Source: Eremomyces bilateralis CBS 781.70 (lineage: Eukaryota; Ascomycota; Dothideomycetes; Eremomycetales; Eremomycetaceae). From it: 64,000 nt of DNA. Location of the stretch: positions 3,897-67,896 of the forward strand of contig NW_022985098.1 of NCBI RefSeq assembly GCF_010015585.1, given 5' to 3'. The position numbers were made by a program, and so were the translations under genes. Each line of letters begins with the position of its first letter. Position 1 is the first letter of the stretch. Shown one piece after another: positions 32,630-43,505 of this stretch. The notes below the pieces were generated by a model that saw only the letters and a program-made list of their open reading frames with translations, had not been told where the DNA came from and ran no database searches.

Positions 32630-33520
32630 AGAATTTTTTGATCATGCTTGCATTGTACAAAACTGTTGTATATATGACTGGAGAGGGACTATGAAATTCC
32701 ATGCGATCGTCAGGCGTTCTTGTTCGTCAAACGACAAGCATCTCAAGCATATTGATACTCATAGATGGGTTCCAGTGTCGTTCTAAAGGCGGAAGTCTAC
32801 GGCTTTCACAGGTTTCGCTTAGTTCTTCAGGTAGTTTCGCTAATTGAAGTTTTGCTGCGAACTACACCTAGCAAGCGCAGCCTAAATGTCGTATTGTATC
32901 CGTAAACCCACCATATTCCCAAAAAGAACAAATCGCTTCTAGTCGTTTCCTTTAGATGCAGTGTTAGATCTCCAAGTTCAAAGTCAATCTCAAGCCAGCG
33001 CCCGCTCATTGGTCGATCTTCCAACGCCCCCGTGTTTTGCATCCATCTCGAAGCCTCGGCCGCGCCAGGGCCCCCCTGCCAACACCCCATATCTTCAATC
33101 AAACCCCGCTTCAGATTCATTAAAACCTCCCTGAACATGCGCACTTGACCTGTCACACCCTCTGCGAATGGACACCGGTGCCAGCATGTGTAACGACGAA
33201 CCCCTCCAGGTGGTTGGCGCGGAGCAGAGCCGAACGGCGTGGTGGACCGAGCATGGGGAGATCTGGCCATGAGAGTAACTTCGCTAACACTTTGCTGCGG
33301 AGTAATGAAGTGTGGAGAGGAAGGATACGCAGCGTGGCATCTAGAGGCTTATTAACGTTTGGATCGTATAGAAATCTAGTTTTTGACGCTTCAAACGGTT
33401 TTTCTACAAGTTCTTCAACTCTACCGTGTCGCTTTTTGTCGCTTTTCCATCGTCTATGTTTACCCAAAGTCTTGAACTCCCCTACGACACCCCGATTCCG
33501 TCCGAGTGACACCGATCAGG
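32630..33520. other. Intergenic; uncertain minus-strand frame
   Basis: A 147-codon ATG-initiated frame on the minus strand (32827-33270) lacks any recognised domain and has no splice support. The rest is the UstYa promoter region. Confidence 0.35.
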
Positions 33521-34521
33521 ATGGGCCGATTCGACAGCAAAGGGCAGGATGACGCGAGCGATTCGTCAAGAGGGAAATACAACGATGTCAACATGGACGA
33601 GACCAAACTCCTTAACGGCTCCGACTCGGATGTGGAGTATCCGGTCCAGCAGATCTTGGAGTTAAACCGATCCTTGCGGCGAACGAAGTTCCTGTTGCGA
33701 CTTGTGGTGGGAACCATCGGAGTCTCCATCCTTCTCTTCATTATCGTCGTCTCGGTCGCCGGGGCAAAGAGGGATGAAATTTTGAAGTTGATCGGGGGAA
33801 AGCGGCCGGATAGGATAATGAAGTCTCCGGTTCCGCCTCGTAGGTCGTCAAGAAGACTCGCTGGAGGCTAAGCTGACGTGGACGCAGTGCCTCTTGAAAC
33901 GGTCACCTTTGTGGAAGAGAAAATATATGGGATGAAGTCGACCCCGGAATCGGACGAGGCCTGGAACAGATTACTTCCGGCACGTCTCACATACCAAAAA
34001 TCATGGATCTCGTGCTGACCATTCATCAGGATGGTCGAGGTTTCGTCTACATCCCCGACTGGGAAGACTACGATCTTCCGCCCGGCCAAGACACCCCTTG
34101 GGGCGTGATTTACAGCACGGCACTCTACCATCAGATCCACTGTCTCGGGCAGATTCGAAAGTACGCGTGGATGATGGTGGACGGAATTTCGTCGGACGAT
34201 CCCGCCAAGCTCCAAGCCGTGAAGGAGCACGTCACCGGGAAGGACCATCCAGACCACTTGTACCATTGCTTCGATTACCTGCGCCAGAGTCTGATGTGCT
34301 GCGGAGACATGGCAATGGAATGGCCTCGAACTGAGGAGACCGGTGAGCGATATGTCGTGGATGGATGGAACATTCCGCACGAGTGCAAGAGCAGAGTAAG
34401 TCCGGCCCAGGTGATCGCTTCTTGCAGCTGCTGACATCGATACTAGAATGGAATCGAAGAGTATATGAGAAAGGCTCATTTCAACCACTCGCAGATGGAT
34501 GAGATTGCCCCCCACAGATGA
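33521..34521 (+). CDS. UstYa-family (DUF3328) oxidase
   Basis: Exons 33521-33839, 33888-33979, 34030-34395 and 34447-34521 give 283 residues. A short cytosolic N terminus precedes one transmembrane helix (about 58-80, L-L-R-L-V-V-G-T-I-G-V-S-I-L-L-F...). The lumenal domain carries both diagnostic H-x-x-H-C motifs: H171-Q-I-H-C175, and H213-L-Y-H-C217 followed by F-D-Y-L-R-Q. UstYa-type proteins are copper-dependent oxidases that cyclise, hydroxylate or chlorinate small molecules, notably fungal RiPPs such as ustiloxin. The second intron fits best as a GC-AG intron (gcacgt...catcag, GCTGAC branch), which restores the usual G-R-G-F-V block. Its 3' neighbour is a convergent PhyH dioxygenase 75 nt away. 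Confidence 0.85.
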
Positions 34522-34596
34522 ATATTGTCTTGAACACCGCCCTCTGTTCCATCAATGGAAATATAGCATAGTATTTATGAAAATGTACGCTAGTGT

Positions 34597-35629
34597 TTAC
34601 GATCTGAATATCCGCTCGAAGCCCTTCTCGTCTGGCTGAAGCCAGTTGCACTTGTCGTAGTCGTTTTGACCCTCGATGAGGTGGAACGTGTAGATGAACC
34701 GGCTTTTTGCGCTCGTATTCCTCTCGCTCTTGTGCAGGAGGTTCCCATGGATCAGCACCAAGGTGCCCGCTTTCACCTCCCCCACCGTGTACTCTTCGGT
34801 GCTTCCAACAGCGGCATTGCTGTCCAACCCAAGCCCTTCCGGGAACCTCTCACCCTCGTTCGCCGTAAACCCCGTCCCCGCCTTCCCTTCCTCGACCTCC
34901 CCCATCCGCACGAATCGCTTCTCCACCGCCGCCCGCTTGTGGCTACCGCTGGCAAAGCTCAAGCACCCGTTCCCAGCGACGGCATCCTCCAGCGCATACC
35001 AAAACCCAACCGCGCTGGGAGGGTCGGTGTACAAAAAGGTCGAGTCCTGGTGCGGGGGGACGGCGCCGCCGATACGCGGCTGTTTGCAGATCACCATACT
35101 CTGGAGGCACCGCGGGTCGCGAAACGACAGACTTTTCGCAATCGCCGCATTTTCGGGCGACAGCGTGATACGGCGGAAGGGCTCTGAGAGGACGTGGAGC
35201 GCATGGCCGATCTTGTTGATCGACGCCGGGACGGGGCCGAGCAGTTCGCCCGACGGGGAGAAAGCGTCTTGAGCAGATCAGCGTCCGTCTGTACGCTCCG
35301 AGGGAGAACTACGAACCCTCTTCGAAGAAGAACCGGATCTTGTCACCGCTGGTTAGAAAGTAGTCGTCGCCCACATGGTCGGCGTCGCCTTCGCCAGTGG
35401 AGAACTTCGTGCCGGGATGATCTTTGAGTCCGGTTGTGCTAAACTCATCTAGCATTTCCTGTGTCTCGGAAAGAAGCTCATGGACAGTCTCCCCGGATAA
35501 CGCACCGGGGATGATTAGGTATCCATTCTTGTCCCAAAAAGCCAACTGCTCTTGTGATAAGCCGTCGGACAGCGAGCCATGATTCCCACTCGAGAGCGAG
35601 CCAGTTACGGAGGGAGTAACTGCCGCCAT
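34597..35629 (-). CDS. Phytanoyl-CoA dioxygenase (PhyH) family, 2OG-Fe(II) oxygenase
   Basis: Two exons (35317-35629 and 34597-35267; 49-nt intron) give 327 residues, starting at the ATG of M-A-A-V-T-P. The PhyH fold shows F-W-D-K-N-G-Y-L-I-I-P-G-A-L near the N terminus and the Fe(II) ligands H177-x-D179 in P-P-H-Q-D-S-T-F. The distal ligand His283 lies in L-L-H-K-S, with the 2-oxoglutarate-binding Arg294 close behind. Family members oxidise fatty acyl-CoAs, alkaloids or terpenoids. The enzyme faces the UstYa gene tail to tail. It has no clear peroxisomal C-terminal signal (ends F-R-S), so a role in secondary metabolism rather than phytanate oxidation is plausible. Substrate unknown. Confidence 0.87.
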
Positions 35630-36490
35630 CCCAACCTCAAACGGCAACTGCTGAGGTATGAAGGAAATATCTAATCAGGTTATAAGATCGAGAAGACAGT
35701 CAAAGAACGTATGGAGTTCCGAAGTAGATTCATCCTGATCACCACAATCGATATCAGGACGTCTGGCTACATGACTCATATCTGATGTACATTGAGTGGC
35801 TACTGACTCGGGAACTAGAGTGAGTCCGAATTCCGATTAACTAAAGCCGATTCACTAAGTTAGCCATGTTGATATGACGCACCGTCATGTGCTAATGGTC
35901 GTGTTTGACTTTCGTATGCTGCAATTTGCAAGTCTGTTAAGTTTTCAAATGTCATTGTTGAATGGACTCCATGTTTTCCGAGCGGTAATTTCATCGGGTG
36001 AGGCCGTAGATCTAGGACTTGTTTGACGTTGTTGAGCTGAGAATGGACCTTATGCGCTGCAATCTTCATCTTCAGCGCTGTTGAACTAAGGCACATCGGT
36101 GGTAACGTATGATTTTGCTTTGTTTCTAAGAAGAATCATCATGCTGTCTCTCGTACTCTATAGTGCCGAACAGTTTCAATGGCCATGGCGTCGGTGGCCA
36201 ATCAAGTCGCGTCCAATCCACTTTGACGCGTCGCGCGCTTCACGTCCCCTGGCAACGCGTGCTGTTCCGCGTTTTACGGCCCGCCAGCCACTCTATTTAC
36301 ACCTCGCTGCTTTCGCCAGTTTTCCACCATAGCTTTTGCTTCACGTTTCGATATCTCAAATCCGTCCAGATATATCTTAAGTCTATGAATTCTTTCTATT
36401 CATCTTCTACCTTCGAAGCTAGTTCCTCATTTCTTTGATCTTCTGTTTCCTTTTGCACCTCCTGTAAACAGACCCGAGGTGCTCATTGCC
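35630..36490. other. Divergent promoter region, PhyH / CDT1
   Basis: About 860 bp containing two CCAAT boxes (near 36198 and 36213) and the MCB pair described separately. No gene was seen. Confidence 0.5.
36226..36260 (+). promoter_or_regulatory. Two MluI cell-cycle boxes upstream of CDT1
   Basis: ACGCGT occurs at 36226-36231 and 36255-36260, about 230-265 bp before the CDT1 ATG, in a local CG-rich stretch that also has gtcgcgcgc and ccgcgtttt. ACGCGT is the MBF (Mbp1/Swi6; Cdc10 in fission yeast) site driving G1/S genes, and cdt1 is a known MBF target in fission yeast. Confidence 0.6.
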
Positions 36491-37981
36491 ATGCCCAAGA
36501 CGACGAAAGCCGCAAAGGCTCAGCGGCCTCGAAAGACCATCGAATCTTATGGTCGCGTTACAAAAGCGACTTCGGCACTCTCGACCTCAAAGAAGCGAAA
36601 GGCCAGCCCAGAGCCTCTGGAATCCGCTCCTAGCACTTTACCCTCTATCTCTACTCCGAGAAAGAGATTTCGTACCCATGGACTCAACACACCCGCCGAG
36701 ACTCCAACGAAGGCACTCGGTCGCTCACTCGAAATTTTGAACATCAAGCCTACCGACTCGCCCAAACTCTCCTCATTCTCCGCCAAACTCCATGGTCTCC
36801 CATCGCCATCCGCCTCACAAGATGCAACTCCCACTACCTCGCGCTCCGCTGCCGACACGATTCCCCCAACCGATGAGGCGATTCCCCAGACAGTGCAGGA
36901 CCTTATTAGCCTAAATGCATCGTTCTTTACGGGCCTTTCTATCCACTATGCGCATCATGGTACCGGTACAACCGTCGATGTGAAGGAGCTTACGCCGGCC
37001 ATTAGCCGGATCTGGGGAAGGAGAAGGGTGAGACTAGACGATCTACAACGATGCTTGGGTGTACTCACTCTCAACGCATCGGACCGGATCCCGTTCGCGC
37101 TCGTCGACCACGGAAGGGGAAAGGTGTGCTTAGAGCTGCTCTCAAATACCGCCAACAATGTCACCGTTCGCCAGCCGGATACGGAGGCCATGAAGCAAGA
37201 ATTCGAGCAGCTCATTGTCAAGGAATGGTCCCAGAGCGACGAAAATGCAGATGACTTCGTGGCGTCCCTGCCGACGGTGCCGGTCAAGTCGAGCAAGTCG
37301 CTGGTGCGAATCCAGCCGCTGCTCATGCGCGGTCAGCAACGTTTAGAAGATCTCATGAAGGGGCGGTTGCCACCGTCAACGATCCAATCCACCACGCGGA
37401 AGCGCCGTCATGGTGATCGCGACGACTCCCCAGTCCCCGAACCGTCCGCAGAATCTGATGAGCATCCCGTGAAGCGACTGAAAGAGGCGTCAACGGACGT
37501 TGGCCCTCCGAAACCTGTGCCAAACCAACGAAAGGAACGTCACCCGAACCACGAAACCCTGTCACTCCCCTCATCCGCCTCCCGGCAAACCTCACTCCTC
37601 GACCGCATCCGCGTCAAAGAATCCGTCTCCGCCACCCAAGTTGTGCGCTCCCCCACCGAGCTAGCCCGCCACGCCGCGCTGTCCCGCGCCCCCGAGGTCC
37701 TCTCGATCCTCGACCTCCTCCTCTGCTCCAAGGGTATCATTCTCTCGCCGACCGCGCCGGTGGCGCGCACGTCCTTTTCGCTGAACGCGGTCGTCAAGGC
37801 GGTGCAGGGGAGCGTTAAGAACCCGCTGGCGAGTAAGGACGTGGGAGATGTGTTGAGGGTTCTTGAGGAGGTGACGGGGGGGTATGTGAGGTTGGTGTCG
37901 TTTGGTGGTGTGCATGCAGTCGTCGTTGCTGGGAGAAGGCCGAGGGAAGCGGATATTAGTTCTTGGGGAATCGGTCAATGA
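36491..37981 (+). CDS. DNA replication licensing factor Cdt1
   Basis: A single exon of 496 residues from the ATG at 36491; the frame is open a few codons upstream but without ATG. The N terminus is basic and Ser/Thr/Pro-rich with T-P and S-P sites for cyclin-dependent kinase. The middle (about 140-300) resembles the geminin-binding/winged-helix region (L-I-S-L-N-A-S-F-F-T-G-L-S-I-H-Y, then I-S-R-I-W-G-R-R-R-V-R-L-D-D-L-Q-R). The C-terminal winged helix, which binds MCM, begins at T-S-L-L-D-R-I-R-V-K-E and ends with E-E-V-T-G-G-Y-V-R-L. Cdt1 loads the MCM2-7 helicase at origins in G1. The MCB pair upstream fits G1/S expression. Fungal Cdt1 proteins diverge strongly, so the call rests mainly on domain layout. 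Confidence 0.8.
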   Translation: MPKTTKAAKAQRPRKTIESYGRVTKATSALSTSKKRKASPEPLESAPSTLPSISTPRKRFRTHGLNTPAETPTKALGRSLEILNIKPTDSPKLSSFSAKLHGLPSPSASQDATPTTSRSAADTIPPTDEAIPQTVQDLISLNASFFTGLSIHYAHHGTGTTVDVKELTPAISRIWGRRRVRLDDLQRCLGVLTLNASDRIPFALVDHGRGKVCLELLSNTANNVTVRQPDTEAMKQEFEQLIVKEWSQSDENADDFVASLPTVPVKSSKSLVRIQPLLMRGQQRLEDLMKGRLPPSTIQSTTRKRRHGDRDDSPVPEPSAESDEHPVKRLKEASTDVGPPKPVPNQRKERHPNHETLSLPSSASRQTSLLDRIRVKESVSATQVVRSPTELARHAALSRAPEVLSILDLLLCSKGIILSPTAPVARTSFSLNAVVKAVQGSVKNPLASKDVGDVLRVLEEVTGGYVRLVSFGGVHAVVVAGRRPREADISSWGIGQ

Positions 37982-38709
37982 GCCGCATGATGTACTATAT
38001 GAGGAGCAACATTGTGCCTTAGAGTAGGGTACTACGGCTGATACACCCTGTTTCTACCACGCTGTGTCAAGGAATTTATAGACATGCAAAACGAATGACG
38101 ATTATTGCATTGAATGCATTTCGGTTGGTGAATATCTAGTTTTGTAGAACACCGCCCGCGCTCGCACAGACTCCCATTAATGGACCCTGATTCCCTAACC
38201 CTAGCTACCAATTGAACCATCTTTCAACCGCGGACGCCCACCATTCCAATGCGTGGTCGGCACTTGATCCTTTCCTTCCAATATATGATATAGCTCTGGT
38301 AAACCTTCAATGCGGTGTACCTATGGTGGATCTGTGGGATAGTGATTCTCGCATGAAAGCGCCCGGTGAACGTCAAGGAGCTCAACTGTTCCCTGTGCCC
38401 ATTGCACGAACAGATTCCAGGTTCAAAACTAAAGTCATCACTTCTCACTTCTCAGGATAGAGAAACATTGTCAACGGCAAGAGGCAAGAACCCAAAACCT
38501 CGCGATTATGGTTTGCGAAAGCATGGCGACGGGACGATCCGAAGCTGTCAGCATTTAATATTGACGTTGGAAGGCTGGGGAGATTTTCCCACCCGCGCTA
38601 GTCAGTCAGTGGACCCCTTGTCGGCCACTCTAAATCGGGTTATACGGAGATCTGTAGATAGTTTTGAATCAATGAAATAATCAATGCAAGGACCATTGTT
38701 CTTGTCAAA
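37982..38709. other. Intergenic, CDT1 to pogo relic
   Basis: No gene recognised. The right part probably belongs to the transposon's 5' end. Confidence 0.4.
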
Positions 38710-39627
38710 TTGGCTGAATATACAGAAGAGGCTCTACAAAGTACTCTAGATGATTGTCGGACCTGGAAAATCCCCTCCTTGCGCAAGGTTTCGGAGCAAT
38801 ATCAAATCCCAAGGTCTACTCTAGACTCGCAGGCCGTCCAACTCGCAAAGAGAGCGCCCAGAATACACAGAAACTATCCCCTGTCCAGGAAAGATACCTT
38901 ACGGAATGGATTGTCGAAGAAGACCGCGCCAATGGAGCCCTTTCTCACGCAAGAGTGGTCCAAATGGCAGAATGCATTGCCCGGGAAAATTGCGATACGA
39001 CCCCTTGCGGTCAACATTGGACTCAAGGCTTCCTTCGTCGTAACCCGCAGGTGAACTCTATAGTTGGAACGGCACTCGAAGCGCCTCGAGCAAATGGCGC
39101 AACAAAAGAGGTCATCTCGGAATTCCTGGACCTATACAAGAAGATCTGCGACCAGTACAAGATCAAACCCGCGGGCCGCGAAAAGGTGGAATTTCGATGA
39201 ACACGGCATAATTCTTGGCGTAGGAATGAATGGGAGAGTTATAAGGACCTCAACGAACGGAAAACGTAAACGTACGTACGTTAAGGTCCCTGGTGATCGC
39301 GAATGGGTTTCCATCATCGAAGCAGTTTCCGCAGAAGGTCGAAAAGTCTCCCCCCTTATCATCTTCAAAGGCCAAAACCTCCAGACTACCTGGTTCCCTT
39401 CTTCAACCAAGGGCCTGACCGATTGGCACTTTACGACATCAGAGAATGCGTGGACTTCTAACGAGATTGGTCTTAAATGGCTGGAGAAGAAATTCCTCCC
39501 TGAAACCAGTCCTGACAGTAACGGACACGATGAGTGGCGTTTATTAGTAGGCGATGGCCACGGATCTTATGCTACCATTGAGATGATGAAGGCCTGTAAA
39601 GATACAGACGAAGAGTTTGATATATAG
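38710..39627 (+). pseudogene. Pogo/Fot1-like (DDE_1) transposase, frameshifted and truncated
   Basis: It opens with a psq-type helix-turn-helix (Y-T-E-E-A-L-Q-S-T-L, then I-P-S-L-R-K-V-S-E-Q-Y-Q-I-P-R-S-T-L). It then shifts frame near 38820 into a CENP-B-type DNA-binding block (L-S-P-V-Q-E-R-Y-L-T-E-W-I, then R-N-P-Q-V). It shifts again near 39190 into the catalytic domain: F-D-E-H-G-I-I-L-G-V (first Asp) and L-L-V-G-D-G-H-G-S-Y (second Asp). The expected third-Asp block (P-P-H-S-T-H-x-x-Q-P-L-D) is absent, and the start codon is TTG. The copy is dead. Confidence 0.8.
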
Positions 39628-40588
39628 GATCTTGAGTCCGAAACAGCCACAGCAGATACAGTGGTAGGGCAATCAGAGGAATACGATCCGAATGTTGCTG
39701 ATGATATGGATCGGTAGATACCGTAGTTCGATAATCCACTGAATGGCCACCGCGATGACTACGGAGGTATGTGCAATATTGCACAATAGCAGCTTACCCA
39801 TGCATCGATTGTATATTAGAACGGGGACGGAGCAGCTGCATGAAACATAGGGATAGCCTATTCTGGTACCTTAAATGCCTTACTATAGTAGTTACTTCCG
39901 ATAGTCTACTAATTCATTTCCGGTCGATCGTTCTATGAATTCACTTATATTTAATCTTCGATATATGGAGTTCGTGCCGCCTCGCACAAAAGTAGTGTAG
40001 ATGGCTTTGACCTCGACGAATGAATCAATCGGAAGCACGAATACTAGATTGAAGAAAAGCCGCGTTTAGGTAAAGGCTTTTGCTCCGGCTAGAAAAGACA
40101 TAACTGCAGGATTATATATCGACTATTTTCGACCGACTTCAACGCCACCACACTCTTCAACTGTCTCCTGTTCTCGTCATGCAGTTTACAGACTGTTAGG
40201 TGCGACATAGTCGCAGTAGCTGGCGCTGCTAAGGTTCGATTTCATGGCACTACATATAACACGGAGCCCTTGCTGTGAGACAAGCTAGTCTAGCTGTCGT
40301 TTCCCATTATGTTAACGATTGGCAACTTAAGGTAGGAAGGAATGATAAACTCAACAGGATCAGGAGACACCGCTTTATCTATAAAAGGGTGATAGATCTC
40401 GAAATGCCGCCAGCAGTACCATCAGTCGGTGTACAGTCACATTTTCACTGCTTGCACTCCTTAGTCTAGCAAAAGCAGCAACTTAAACTTTACTCCACTT
40501 ATTATTACCATTTCAAGCCTCTAGTACTTGTAAACTGCACCTTATTGATTTAACTCTCGCCTATCGATTCCATCATTAGGCCTACATC
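39628..40588. other. Intergenic, AT-rich
   Basis: No gene recognised in this 960 bp. A tataaaagg box at about 40379 lies roughly 210 bp before the small secreted ORF. Confidence 0.4.
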
Positions 40589-40711
40589 ATGAAAACTCTC
40601 GCCCTCGCTCTCCTCGTCGCCGTCTCTCAAACGGCTACACTTCCTCAAACCGGTGGACAGTTGGCCCGGTACGTATACTCTCCACAAGCTGGCCAGGAAG
40701 TTGTCAACTAA
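40589..40711 (+). CDS. Candidate small secreted peptide
   Basis: A 40-codon ATG frame opens with a clear signal-peptide profile: M-K-T-L-A-L-A-L-L-V-A-V-S-Q-T-A, then T-L-P-Q-T-G-G-Q-L-A-R. A good gtacgt donor begins right after the codons for L-A-R, and a tcaactaatag acceptor occurs near 40715. Splicing there would change only the tail and give about 30 residues. A TATA-like box and a pyrimidine-rich leader lie upstream. No Cys and no family match. It may be the surviving first exon of a gene truncated by nearby transposon insertions. Confidence 0.35.
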   Translation: MKTLALALLVAVSQTATLPQTGGQLARYVYSPQAGQEVVN

Positions 40712-41046
40712 TAGGTATTACTAGGCGGGGATGGGATTATGTATATAATATGAAGATGTGCAAGGGCTAAGATGTCTCTGGTATTGCGATAGTACTATTT
40801 TCTAAAGTCTATAAGATGAGGATAGTGAAAACTCGTGAAGTGCGCAGGCTCTCTGTAGGTGTTGATTGTTTTGGCGTGTCAATCAATCACGGAAGCAATA
40901 GGATACCTGTTCAGAGGCAGTGAGAGGCTTGTAATCGGTCAGAACTCAGAAGTAGTTTACCTTGGACTTTGGACCATAGATACACCCTGACTTACATAAG
41001 CTACAGGATGCGATGACTAAGTAACCTCTGATCTCTGATTCCCAGC

Positions 41047-43497
41047 TAGGGCACGCCGTCCTCATAAAGTCTTCATGAAATCTAACCCGATTTAGCTCTA
41101 GCGCTCATAAATGCCCTCATTAATACTAGCCTAATTAGGTATAGCATTACCCAAATATTAGTGCCTGAGGCACCCGCAGCAGTATTTGCAGGAGATCCTA
41201 ATACCCGTTCTCATAGCTCTCTCCAACTGTATAAGTCTTGTAATCGACATCTTCATCACTCAAATGACCAAACCATAACAGTAATGGACGTGTATGTACA
41301 TTAGGGCTCGCCGTCCTTATAAATACTAGCCAACTTGGTTCCTACCTTCAACTGCTTTTCTTTGTTAACGTATTTGAAGCTTTAATCCTAAAGATATTGA
41401 TTCTTTTCGTGTTTACAATAGCATAGGATTATCTACATGATCTTCTCCCGCCTCAATAAGGCCATCTTCAAGCTCAATATACTCCTCCTCTAAGTCCTCC
41501 GCTGCATTTTCAATCTCGCTAGCATGGTCTCTTCCCTTCCTATCAAATACTCTCTGATTGATATACACGAATTGTAGCATATCAACATTCGTACCCTCAA
41601 GGCATGAACGGAGCTTGTTCTGTAATAGTTTGAGTATAGAGAAGGAGCGCTCACAGGGCACTGAATTGCAAGGAGTTGATGCCAGTCTCAATGCAATAGG
41701 TCCAACTGCTGGGGCGAATGTGGACGCAATCTGCCAGAAAGTCTTAATCGTCTCTTTATGCTCCCATATAAAGTGTCCCATATTGAATCGTCCTTCACGC
41801 CCCCGAAACTCAATGATCTGAGTTATAGCATTCTTATAATCCACCCCCATCCTCTTTAAGAAGTTATTAAGCTTCTCCCAAACCTGTGCGGCTGTATGGA
41901 ATGGTATTGAGTCGTCGCCGATCGTATGTGGGTTAAGAAGGAACGCAGCAATATGAATATCTGTCGTTTGACGTTCAAATCGAGACTGCAGGAGTTGTGG
42001 GATCTTTGAGAGGTCATCGATATCAGGACGTTCTTGAACGATATTGGCTAAGTGCTGTTGAGCTTGCTTCCAGCTAGTCACGACGTGGTGAAGCTTTGCA
42101 GAGTCCGATTCTGACTGCTTAATAAGGCTATCGATCGGTTCCAAAATGTGGAGGATGAATTCGATGTCAATCCAGAATTGTCGATCCCAGACTACCGCCT
42201 TAAGCTCGTTTACCGAATCGCCTACCTCGTCTGGTAGGCTGTTGAAGTACAGTAATAAGGCCGGTTGTGCTCGCTTGACAGACTTGAGCATTGATACTTG
42301 AGTACCCCATCTAGTAATAACAGATAAGGTAAAGGAGTATACCTTCTGCATTGTACTTTGCATATGCTCTCGGAGGATACCTAGTTGCTTTGGAGAGGAG
42401 GTAAATGCCGTAACAATAGCCTGTGCTTTTTGGAACCGTTCTTCGAACCACGGGAGTAACACAATGTCTTTAATAAGGAGCTGCAAGCCGTGGCTATTGC
42501 ACGGTACAAAGAATACGTGTCGAAGCTCCGGTTGCTTGCTGAGTATCGTCGCCGCTTTAAGCTGTGTAGCACAGGTGTCTGTTGTAACCGAATTGATCCG
42601 TGTGAAGTTGCCATTGCATAGTTCCTTCATGCACTTGTATAGCCACCCCGCGCTCCATTCGCCATTTAAGGTTTCGCCGGCGAGGATCTCGGATTTGATA
42701 TATAAGGCGCCGTACTCTGGCACGTTGACACAGAGATTCTGGACTCGTTTCTTGCGTATGTTGTTCGACTCATCAGCAATAAGGTTGATTGTGGAGGAGC
42801 TCTGAATAATAGGCATAACTTGCTTCCGGCAACGTTCGTAGAGTTCTACTTAATTAGTGGCTGGGAGAAATAAAAGAGTACTTAAACTAACCTGGTAGAA
42901 AGTCGTTGACGATATCCTTCCGTGTAGGAGGCTTGACAAGAGGATAGAACGTGCGATAGATACGCGCGAGGTGCTTCTTCTCCTCAAAAGCATCAAGCGG
43001 TAAGGCATCCATTATGACAGCCATTGTCATATCCAACTGGATAGTCCTCATTTGTAGCGCAGAGAGCGACGGCACCCTAAGTTTCGGCTGGATTGACGTC
43101 TGTAATTTCCCATTAAGCGTAAGGTATGGCTTGCAGCGTGTGAGGTGTGTCCGGAGGTCGGTGGTTTGCCAGGATCGTTCTGTCTTACACGCCTTACAGA
43201 TAGCTCTATCTGTAGCGTAATCAAGGTGTTTTATTCGTATAAAGGAATTGAGTATTTCTACATCGGGGATGCGCCCTTTGGGGGGCATCTTAGTACGCAA
43301 TTGTTCAAGCAATGGGCGTGTATATACTCTGTACATAGCCTCAATCTTCAATTCTTCATAAAATAGGCACGTTACATGACTCAGTATGATGACTCAGCAT
43401 GATTAATCAGCAACGCACGAGCCCATTACTGCCACCTTTTATGAGATTCCTCTGTAATTCATCATTTAATCCAGATGAGCTCATTTGGACTGCCCTA
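41047..43497 (-). mobile_element. Complete hAT transposon, 2451 bp, perfect 8-bp TSD
   Basis: The element starts TAGGGCACG and ends TGCCCTA, and both ends are flanked by ttcccagc (41039-41046 and 43498-43505), an exact 8-bp duplication as expected for hAT. Terminal inverted repeats are short (TAGGGCA). A second copy of the left terminal motif (tagggctcgccgtcct.ataaa) lies inside the element at about 41302. The transposase frame is unbroken, so this is a recent and possibly autonomous insertion. Confidence 0.9.
41413..43336 (-). CDS. hAT transposase
   Basis: Two exons (42892-43336 and 41413-42845; 46-nt intron, gttagt...gtag, phase 1) give 625 residues; a downstream ATG at 43288 would give 609. 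The N terminus has a BED-type zinc finger (C-K-A-C, then H-L-T-R-C-K). The central RNase-H-like region begins with I-A-D-E-S-N-N and continues with T-D-T-C-A-T-Q and V-P-C-N-S-H-G-L-Q-L-L-I-K-D. The C terminus shows the hAT dimerisation block: L-A-S-T-P-C-N-S-V-P-C-E-R-S-F-S-I-L, then L-R-S-C-L-E-G-T-N-V. Catalytic acidic residues and Cys/His positions appear intact. It belongs to the same superfamily as, but a different branch from, the fragment at the left edge of the window. Confidence 0.9.
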
Positions 43498-43505
43498 TTC
43501 CCAGC

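Noticed and set aside
32827-33270. 147-codon ATG frame on the minus strand
   Set aside because: No domain, odd composition, no homologous pattern or intron support; probably a chance frame in an intergenic region.
40199-40245. B-box-like ggttcgattt, possible tRNA
   Set aside because: No acceptor or anticodon stem at the required distances.
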